NCBI GenBank assembly: GCA_013368315.1
Contig: JAACJM010000046.1
Coordinates: 372,001 to 436,000, forward strand
Origin: Tetrapyrgos nigripes
Lineage: Eukaryota > Basidiomycota > Agaricomycetes > Agaricales > Campanellaceae
Length of the DNA: 64,000 nt
Direction of reading: 5' to 3'
Shown here: piece by piece, positions 34,885 to 43,700 of the stretch
How the letters are laid out: the number at the start of each line of letters is the position of its first letter
Numbering within the stretch: the stretch's first letter is position 1
Made by a program: the position numbers and the translations under genes
The notes under the pieces: generated by a model
What the model was told of the DNA's origin: nothing
Database searches by the model: none
The model's input: the letters and a program-made list of their open reading frames with translations, nothing else

Positions 34885-35595
34885 AAAATCATTATTGCAA
34901 TAACCTGATGTGTTATACATAATGTCATGGGTGGAGCTGTACAGTAATGTAATTTATACACCACAATGATGTCATAGCTGCCAGCTGGAGCATACATAGC
35001 AACATACAGATGCTCTACAGCCTCTATGAAAATCATGGGGTCCCTCATATCAGCCCAGAAAGACAATCTCTACTCTCTCCTCTGGAGTATGGAAGCCAAG
35101 AGTTGCTTTTGTGGCTTAAAAGACAAATACAGACAATGAGAACAATACAGCAGGGTGTCCTAGGAGGCTCTCTACTACTTGTGAAGAGGTTAGATTGGAA
35201 AAAAATCCATTCTGGTAAAGCCAGATTGCTACACAAGTGGCCTGAAACATCAAGGCTCTTCTTGGACAACCTGTCCCAACCTATAACAGCCAAAACATTC
35301 CTGAAAACGTCTTGTGGCGATCTCCAAAACACAGAACAAGTGCAAACTTACAGTGACTTGCAGCAAGGCTCACTTGAAGTTTGCACAGATGTAAAAAGAC
35401 CGGGCTGTAAAAGGCTAGAAGTGGGTTATTTTCTCAGATAAGACCAAAACCAATTATTTTGGGGCAAATATGCCCCAGCATGTGTGAGAAAAGAGAGATA
35501 AATTCATGGTACAGCAAGATGTGACAGAAATGATGACATTTGAGAGAGAAAATGACATGATGGGGTAGGGTATGGGGCAACAGTAAGCAGTAAAA
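34885..35595. other. Unassigned sequence 5' of the Penelope-like ORF
   Basis: ORFs on both strands (for example minus-strand PQDVFRNVLAVIGWDRLSKK) resemble nothing I can name. It could be the 5' untranslated part of the retroelement or an older insertion. Confidence 0.35.
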
Positions 35596-37579
35596 ATGGT
35601 CCAGATGAAGGGGAAGATAGATTGCAAACACTATATGACCACCTTAAGTAACAAAATCCTGGAAAGCATTAATAATATGGGAGTTGATCCAGAGGTGGCC
35701 ATTTTTCAGCTGGGTATTAACTTTCTAAAGTGCTTCCCGGAAATGACCCGTGGACAACGTGAATACGTTCCACAATTCCACATTGCCAAACCAGAGGCCC
35801 ATGGCCCATTCCTCACTGACATAGTTGAGAAAGCGCTGAGGGTTACCCGCGACCAACTCGAGGTCGATGTGTTGAGCAGACAAGCCATCCGCGTCCACCC
35901 TAATATCAATGAGAAACATCTCAAAGACCTATTAGGATTACTCAAGGACAACAATGTCCTCGCTGTCCCATCTGACAAAAACCTCGGCCTATGCCTGGTC
36001 ACTAGTCAATGGTACCACGAAGCTGGACTCAAGCTACTGCAAAATGCGTCATATACGGAGGAGGATCCAGACCACGACCTGCTACACCTGTCATACAGAG
36101 ATATTGTAATTAAATGTTACAAATATCTGACAAAACAACAGTGTCGATGGCTAATCCACCCCTACAGTGAAAGACTTGAAAAAGTACCTACACTCACTGC
36201 GGGCATAATACCATCTTCTCACTGTGTAAATCAATAGTAAATGCTTAGGAAATCGTAAATAGCCAATCAGATTCCAGGAAACCCATTTCCTATCAATTCC
36301 CTATTGATTTACTAGGTCAGAAGATCATATTATGCCCGCAGTGACTGAAAGTCATCCCAAAGATACACAAAGTGCCGTTATCTGCGAGACCGATTGTCCC
36401 CACATTTGATACTCTGTTGGCAAACGCGTCGAGCTGGGTTGACTATCAGATCAAGCCTCTCCTCCGCAAATTCCCCTGGGTCCTACCAGACTCAAAGACA
36501 TTTTGTCGGGAATTACTGGACCTTAAACTTCCACGTGGAAAAGAAATATGGCTGGTCACCGGAGACGTCGTTGCAATGTACCCCAACATCCCAATGGAAG
36601 ATGGAGTACAACAAATTGCACGCCTACTCCAAGTGCCTGATATGCACTTCTCCTCACTCACAGAAGCTGCAGACCTGAAGATCCGCTCGCGAAAAGAACT
36701 CATTGTAGTCCTTTTACGCCTGATCCTTCAATTCAACTATGTCAGCTTTGCCGGTAAAACCTGGCGCCAGATCATAGGAACTGCAATGGGTACTGCATGT
36801 GCACCAACATATGCGAACCTGTTCCTTGCTGGATACGAGGTTGAACCCCTGAAAGAACTGAGTAATATCATCCTCTTCTACAGACGCTTCATTGACAATG
36901 TCTTTGCTGTCATAGTTGGGAGCATGGAGGATGTACTCGCCTTCCAGGAACGGTTCGGGGCTCTACACCCCTCAATGAGGATGGAATGGACACATTCCCA
37001 CTTCAGGTTACCCTACCTTGATGTTGATGTCTCCCTGGAGGTTGCACCAGGAACTCCAGCATTATACAATCCACAACTAGTGGTTGTTACCAGGGTCTAC
37101 CAAAAAGTGTTAAATGCCTACCTATACATTCCCTGGAACTCCTGCCACTCCAATGACTCTAAACGAGCATGGGTCAAAGGAGAACTGATTCGCTACGTAC
37201 GAATCTCTTCACGGCCGGAAGATTTCGCGAAAATTCGTAAAGAATTTGGCATTCGCTTACATGCTCGCTCTCAAAGATCTTTGAGGAGATTTCATATTCA
37301 GTAGAGCGCCCAACAGCACTCGATCCCAAGCCTAAACAACTAGACGATGAACTGATACATGTCCTCAAACTCACCCACAATCCACTATGGGACGATGTAG
37401 AGTTCGGACCCCTGTGGCGTGCACTAGAAGAGATATGGGAGGAGCATGGGAGTTGCCACCCCAACCTCCATTTCCTATCATCCTTTAAGAAACCAGTCGT
37501 GCTGGGTGACCAGTTGAACAAAAACAACTGGGACACTTTGGGAGTCTTTCACGAAGAACTGGCTGCGTCAGACGTTTAG
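35596..37579 (+). pseudogene. Penelope-like element reverse transcriptase, interrupted and frameshifted
   Basis: Reverse transcriptase of the Penelope-like class. The N-terminal part ends with VLAVPSDKNLGLCLVTSQWY, which corresponds to the class-typical DKG motif but reads DKN. After a MITE insertion the RT core follows: VIPKIHKVPLSARPIVP (joined across the MITE), WLVTGDVVAMYPNIPMEDG (motif A), GTAMGTACAPTYANLFLAGY (motif B), and YRRFIDNVFAVI (motif C, FIDN instead of the usual F/YxDD). Then LPYLDVDVSLEV. Near 37262-37275 the frame shifts. The next frame gives KIFEEISYSVERPTALDPKP, then LWRALEEIWEEHG and GVFHEELAASDV with a stop at 37577-37579. No GIY-YIG endonuclease domain is visible, as in the fungal Coprina-type elements. 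The copy is inactive as read. Confidence 0.85.
36195..36343. mobile_element. 149 bp foldback MITE with CACTG ends and ACT target duplication
   Basis: The left end CACTGCGGGCATAATA and right end TATTATGCCCGCAGTG are perfect inverted repeats, and the arms continue inward with few mismatches (ATCTTCT, GTAAATCAATAG, TAGGAAAT). ACT flanks both sides (36192-36194 and 36344-36346). Removing the element and one ACT joins the two halves of the reverse transcriptase in frame through PTLKVIPKIHK. The end sequence and 3 bp duplication fit a CACTA-derived non-autonomous element, distinct in sequence from the one at 16.8 kb. Confidence 0.9.
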
Positions 37580-38063
37580 TCCACTTTTTTCCCCATCCTC
37601 GCCCACCATTCTGACACTACGCCCCTCCGGGGCTCCGCTCGAATGGCAGCTTCGGATGGGTCAAAAAATCAGTAGGATTAAATCATAGTACATACTAAGT
37701 ACTCGTCTGTCGTCTGTACCTAATACTAGCCCAGCCCGTCCTATCCCTCGTTGCTGGCAGTCCACCTGCCACCGAGAAAACGGAAGTTGTTGATGCCTTT
37801 TTAATTCAAATTTTATCAGCCCTTGACCGGGAAACCACTGATTTTAAAGGCACTCACGCAACGGATGGCCCTGAGGCCAGTAATCCCCAAGCCCAATAAA
37901 CCGGCACCAAACTAGTACGTGCCTGGGTTCGAGGAAAGGTCAGACCGAGGTGATTAAAACGCGTCGAGTACTCGAAAGGAGGATCCGCGACTCACCTTGG
38001 CACATTGGCGTTGTTTGGTGAAAGCCTCACACCCAAACAGTCCGACGTGATATTGGGAATCAC
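37580..38063 (+). other. 3' untranslated part of the Penelope-like element
   Basis: No ORF continues. GC-richer than its surroundings. It leads directly into the hammerhead motif, so it is read as retroelement sequence. Confidence 0.5.
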
Positions 38064-38113
38064 GCCGCCTGATGAGTCTCTCCCAGACGAAACGTTGGCC
38101 CACACGTTGCGGT
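38064..38113 (+). ncRNA. Hammerhead ribozyme motif, 3' of the Penelope-like ORF
   Basis: All core positions are present. CTGATGA lies at 38069-38075. Stem II is GTCT/AGAC with loop CTCCC (38076-38088). GAA is at 38089-38091. Stem III is ACGT/ACGT (38092-38095 with 38104-38107) around an 8 nt loop. The cleavage position is T38108 (GUU triplet), and stem I is GCCGC (38064-38068) with GCGGT (38109-38113). Positions A15.1-U16.1 and G10.1-C11.1 pair as required. Hammerhead ribozymes are known in Penelope-like elements of other eukaryotes, where they may process element RNA. GUU is an allowed but slower triplet than GUC. Activity is untested. Confidence 0.75.
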
Positions 38114-38359
38114 CCCACCTCACTCTGAGACTACCCTAGTCCCAGACTTCATTCAAGGTTCGCTCGCTCACTATATGTACCTCTTTGTCGCTCATAATCA
38201 TTACCATCAAGGCTGGCTTCTGCGCAATATATCAGTCTTTTGGTCATACATGTATATTTGACGAAAATCTTGGGGAACCAATGAGATAACCAATTCTGCA
38301 AACAAAAAAAAAGAACTGGATAGGTTAACTGTGTAGTAAAAGATTGTCATAAGTACACT

Positions 38360-39673
38360 ACTGTCCGTAGATATACTGAACTGCTTAGCTTGGAGAGTTC
38401 CGAGTATACGAGTAGTATGGACGAGAGCGAGGACTGGTAGACATTGGCAAGGAAGGACATCACAGGAAGGGCATATATCGGGAGGGTCTGGTTCTGGTGC
38501 CATACGTGTCTCCATACGCTGAAGGATTTGCTGAAGTAGTTGTAAATTTACTGGAACAATGTAAACACAAAATGAATTGTCTTACCTCGATATTGAATAC
38601 CAGTCTCTGTATACACAAGGAAGCAAAGAGATTGAGTGACAATGAGTGACAACAATGACCTGAGCGAGCAAATACTCACCTCAACACTCAGCATGTTCCT
38701 CTCTATTTGCATTATCCTGTGCTGTAGCATGACAGACATTAGTCGCCGGTAAACCCGACCTCAATCTCCAACATCCATCTCTCGAGCTGAATTTGCCTTA
38801 GAAGCTCATCAGGCAAGGTTCCTGAGTTATTTGTCTGTCCTGGTCCTGGTCCTGGATGATTGTAATAGTTCTTCATGTACGAGTTCTCACAAATCACGAA
38901 AGACGACCCGGATATCCCAAAACCAGAAGCACCTTGGATAGCTTCCGCAGAAGACACCGACCAAGACAAAGTCCAGATACCAATACCAACGGATGAAGTC
39001 AGCCATGGCCGGTCCTTCGTCATTCGCTCGCGATGAAGGGAAGAGAGCCAGGTTGGTCTGAAGGTGCGCTTGGGTCTATTGACAGTGCTTTTGTCAGAAC
39101 AGGTATCTCGTTGGGGTCATGCGGTATGGTTTTCACCTCGAAGATAGCCGTTGGAACTCCACCGTCACCGTCACTGTCACTGATGGGCGTTAGGGGGGAG
39201 GGGATGTTGGGGAGAATACTGGAAAGAGAGGTGTTGATGGGAGGGGTCTGGCAGTAGGGGTGTGGACAAAGTTTAGACGCAGCCTCGCCTTTGGCAGCAG
39301 AGACCACAGGACCCAGCCATGTCTGGCTGCTACGTGTTTTGCGAATCGCAGCTGCCTGAATACAAAAATGTTAGTCAAAATGCTGAAAAACAGAAAAAGA
39401 AAATGGAACAAAAATGCAACAAACAGTTACTGTTGAAGCAGCTGGGTCCTACGAGGACAAGCTGCTTCAACAGTACGCTGTAGACCTCCTTGGTGCCTGA
39501 TCAGCGGCGAATAGTGCAACTGGGTCCTACTAGGATGGGTTGCCCCATTAGTCGCTGGTCAGATGCCAAGGAAGTCTGAAGATCGCGTTATGCGGCTGTC
39601 GAAAGCAGTGATTTTAGTTTATAACAGAGCAATGGGTATCATGGGCAAAAAAACATAGCACTACTCACCATGA
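38360..39673 (-). CDS. Hypothetical multi-exon protein
   Basis: A minimal first exon ATG at 39671-39673 (ATG then GTGAGT) may splice to AAAIRKTRSSQTWLGPVVSA, acceptor near 39359. The chain goes through GEAASKLCPHPYCQTPPINT, LTPISDSDGDGGVPTAIFEV and TIPHDPNEIPVLTKALSIDP to SVGIGIWTLSWSVSSAEAIQ and LPDELLRQIQLERWMLEIEV. Short helical exons follow (MLQHRIMQIERNMLSVE; LLQQILQRMETRMAPEPDPP), then a Cys-rich ICPSCDVLPCQCLPVL and an end near 38360. I do not recognise it. Exon joints are inferred from splice motifs, and the single-codon first exon is the weakest part. The intron 39359-39670 holds the foldback structure described separately. Confidence 0.4.
39428..39620. repeat. Two nested hairpins forming a foldback structure
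   Basis: Hairpin 1, 39428-39475: TACTGTTGAAGCAGCT pairs perfectly with AGCTGCTTCAACAGTA, with an inner GTCCT/AGGAC stem. Hairpin 2, centred at 39529: from ctccttggtgcctgatcagc on the left to gtcgctggtcagatgccaag on the right, about 50 nt per arm with scattered mismatches, with an inner TCCT/AGGA stem. Both tips read ctgggtcctac(g/t)agga. It may be a foldback transposon or, if transcribed with the host intron, a long hairpin RNA. Confidence 0.75.
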
Positions 39674-40767
39674 TTCTCAAAAGGGCTCTTGTGGGTTAGC
39701 AGGTACCTTGGGGTTGGTGGGAGAGTGAGGGATCCGGAGGGTGAGCGTCAGAGGAGAAGAGGGTCCGTGTGAAATTTGAGGTTTGTTGAGGCCTCCGTGA
39801 CTTTGAAGTCACGCAGAAATGACGTAGCACGTCTGTGGACTTCAACTCAGTGCTAGGCCAAACATTTGCGTAGAACTGCAAATATAGCTAGGACAATAGT
39901 GGTCTGGAACAAACAATTTTAAGCGTGCACATCTGGCCGACCTTAAATAGGGTACAGAATTCCCGTCCAAGTCAGAACACTGGCCACAACAGGTGGATTT
40001 TTCAAAGCAAAAGGCGGTGATGGTGTGCGAGCACGCGGCGGATTTGGCTAACTAGCACCTGTTGCGTATGGAACTCTGTCTCCTCCAAATGCCGGTTCTA
40101 GACTATGCACTCTCCTATGTTCAACTGCAGTCCGATTTCATACACCCGAGCAACTCCCAGTGAGTCCTATCCCAACTCCCTGCCCCGATTGTTCTTGGAG
40201 TCCATTCTTCGGGCACCTGAAAAAAGCTTAAACTTGGCTCAAATTGCAGTTCAGTCACCTGTTAGCCTATGTAAAGGACTATCCAAGTACATCCCTCCTG
40301 AAGCGTCGATGAATAAGTTCAATTTCCCTCACTTTGCAGACCAACATGCAGACCAACATGGATGTCGTCGTTTGGTTCGTGTCATTTGTTGTAGTGAGTG
40401 CTCCATTACAGCCTATATGTACTGTCTTTTATGCCCATTGTATTCTCGTGCTTTCCTTATAGCTATCTACCCTTACTTCCCACTTCAACTTTAAGTCCAG
40501 TCGGTGCACGATGCAATTCTATAGACCCAAGGCGCTTGCTTATATGGAGTATTTGTGCTTAGTTGGAACATCTCTGGATCTCCGGCCAACTTCCCCCTTT
40601 CTTTGTTTCTTGTTCACGACTTCTGGAATCGTTACAGACTCTTCACTGAGCTACCTCAAATTGCAACTGTTGAAGTTAAGAAGTTAATCAGGGAACCCAG
40701 TGTGTCATATTCCGCTCTATGCTAGACTCTCTTTGAAACTTTCTTTGTCCAGACCAGATTGTCCATT
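39674..40767. other. Divergent intergenic region
   Basis: Lies between a minus-strand and a plus-strand gene. A small ORF at 40105-40494 contains the duplicated word gcagaccaacat but no domain. Presumed promoters for both neighbours. Confidence 0.35.
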
Positions 40768-43700
40768 ATGGATAATAATGTGAGTCATCATAGACTGTTC
40801 TTTGAAAAAAAAGACTCATATCATCCCAAGGGAATAAGCAGAGCACTGGAAGACGGGATTGAAGTATTACCCTCGTCAATGTTTTGCGCTGTCAACTCAA
40901 ATAAGACGACTCTTTGCAGGATACCATGGAAGAGCCAGCAGTTTCAAAGGATGTTGTCATGTCTACTGTGGGTTTCTGTAGTGCTGTTTCATCACTGTTA
41001 TATCTAATCTCTCATCACCCCAGAGCAATGACAATCCAAGTGCAGAGCCTGAAGAAATGGACGAGGACACGTTTGAAGTATGCTCTCTTTGAGTCTTTCA
41101 AGACTTCGGCATACTCATGAATCTCAGAGCCAAGACCAAGAACCTGCTGCGGGGGTGACTTTCAATTTTGGTGCTTCCACCACTCGGAAACAGCCCATAC
41201 CAAATCGAAAAAGGCTTAGGAATGAGGTAATTGCTCCAAAGTCCATCTGTATCCTAAATCTTGAAACTGTGTTTGGACGTGCATCAACGAGTAAGGCCCG
41301 CATCATAGAACCTGAAGAGCTGGAGAAGCTGAGGGATGATAACGAATTGCTGAAGCAGACGGCAAATAAATTACAGGTTTGTCCTCCTTTTCTTTCCTTT
41401 GTTGTCTTGTACTCATAGGGCTTATCTAGCTGCAGTCTGAACAGCTCGAACAGGAAAGAGATGAAGCCCAAAACCAGATTGTCGTCATTACAGTGAGTGC
41501 TCTTTGACTGTATCATGAAATCAGTCCTAATTACACGGTGATCAGGCCGAGAAAGCTCTGATTGAGACGCTGTCGAGTTCTTTGCAACAGACCAACCAGA
41601 CCATACAAACAGCTTTACGGAATTCACAGGTGAGACATCCAATTGCGGATTGACTTCCCACCTGGGTGACTAAAGGTCTCGCTGTAGAAAAAAGAGATTG
41701 ACTTGAATGTAAAGTCTTCAACTACTACTTGCAGTGTGTGCTGGTAATGATGAATGACATTTCAAGGAACAATTGACTAAACTGAAGGAGCAATTTGCGA
41801 CACTCGACGTTGATGGAACGTCGGAGCGCATTCAAGATCTCGAGGTATGGGTAACTGATGCTTCTGTATGGGCCAACTCATAGCATCGTCAACAGGCTAA
41901 ATTAACAGCGATGGGAAATGTAAAGGATAGAACTAAGCGAGAGCAGGTACGCGAAGCCTTGTGCAGCTCTAACTCATTTTAGGGCCAAGAAATCCAGCGC
42001 TTTGACAATATCACTGCATTACAGGCCAATGAAATCACGGCGCTCAGGATGGAGGTCACACATTTACGTTCTCTGGCAGCGGAGCCTGCCCAGACGCGGC
42101 AGGGAGATGACTTTTTGTTTTCTGAAAGCGAGGGCGATGTCGAGGAGTCAGAGGCTGCCTGCAAGGAAGAGATCGAAAGATTGGAGAAGAAGTTGAAGGA
42201 ACTTGAGCGAACCGGCAACGATTTGCGTATGAGTAATGACCAGCTGACTCTGCAGATAACCAGCCTCCAGGTACGTCTCAGTCCTATGTGTCCTCATCTC
42301 TGTTACCCTTCTGCTCATACTTGACTCAGTCCCAGCTTTCTAGTGCAGAAGGATCCAAACAGGCAGAATTGAACGCACTAGAAGGATCCAAACAGGCAGA
42401 GTTGAATGCACTCATAGTGCGTAAAGGTATGGATCTCTACGTTTGGGCATTTCTGACGCCTTTCAACCCGAGAACAGGCTTCTTTCCAAGTCCAGATCAA
42501 CCAATACAAGGCAGAGAAGGCATGTTTTATTGCTTCCTTCTTATATCTTATATTGAGTAGGAGTCTGATTGGCAAATATAGCAACCTCATGCAGCTAAAG
42601 CCGACCGCCTACAAGTCAGTTGTCTTCCTTTTGAACTTGATAATATTTACATGTTGACTTCAGAATGAATTGGACCAAGCCTGTTTGGTAGCGGAAGATC
42701 TGAAGAAAGAGAACGAGAAGATCATAGTGAGTCCCGTTTGTATTTTGATTAAATTTATCAACCACTCAATCTTCGACTGTTGCTAGCGAGAAGCGGCGGA
42801 GGCTTTAGAGCAGTTGCGAAGTGAAGCTGTACGTTATGTTTCTTCCGTTTTTGTTTATTTTTTGGCACTGTTGACCATTCTTCAGGAAAAGAAACAGTTA
42901 GAACTAAGCACGCAAATTGAGTCGATTGAGAATGACATCAAGACGCCGAAGGTGGATCAGCAATTTGAAGACTCCCTTCTACAGGTGCGGATCTTCACCA
43001 TCTCACCGTTTCCCGAGTCTTACAGCTGTGTTTACATGGCAGCGTGACCTGACAGCGGCAAAGTTTCAGCTCAAGGAAATCAAATCTGAGCTTGAGCGGG
43101 TGACGGCGCAGCAGCAAAATGCTGAGGTATGACTTGTCTTTATTGACTCCACATGCTAATCTGGTTGTGTTTTGTTCTTTTAGAAAAAAGTCTCTGAGAT
43201 TGAGAAGTCTCAGGACGAGCTACAGGGCCAGATAGAAGCCTCCAAGGTATGTAACTCTTTATTGTAACTGCTTAACCTGCAGGCTTATTATCACCTAGGC
43301 TGAACTTCAGGCCATGGAAGAGAAGGCAAATACACTTCAATACGAGAATACACGAAGTAAAAAGGACTGGGAAGCCAAATGGGACGAGGTTGAGGTATTC
43401 ACCCGTCTGATTGTAATTGCTGACTTCAGAACTCACTACTGCATAGGCCAAACTTCAGGACATGGGAGAGAAGACAAGTACACTTCAAGACGACAATACA
43501 CGATTGGTACAAAGCCTTGAGGACTGGGAAACCAAATACGACGAAGTCAAGGTACTTACCTTTTTTATTTTAATATTGCTTGTCTTCAGAACTCACTACT
43601 CCATAGGCCAAACTTCGGGACACGGAAGAGAAGGCGGGTACACTTCAAGACGACAATACACGATTGGTACAAAGCCTTGAGAACTGGGAAGCCAAATACG

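Noticed and set aside
34255..34920. Long minus-strand ORF with NDVSESTILSDKVG repeats
   Set aside because: Antisense reading of the coding tandem repeats of the WD40-type gene; the plus frame is joined to conserved exons by good introns.
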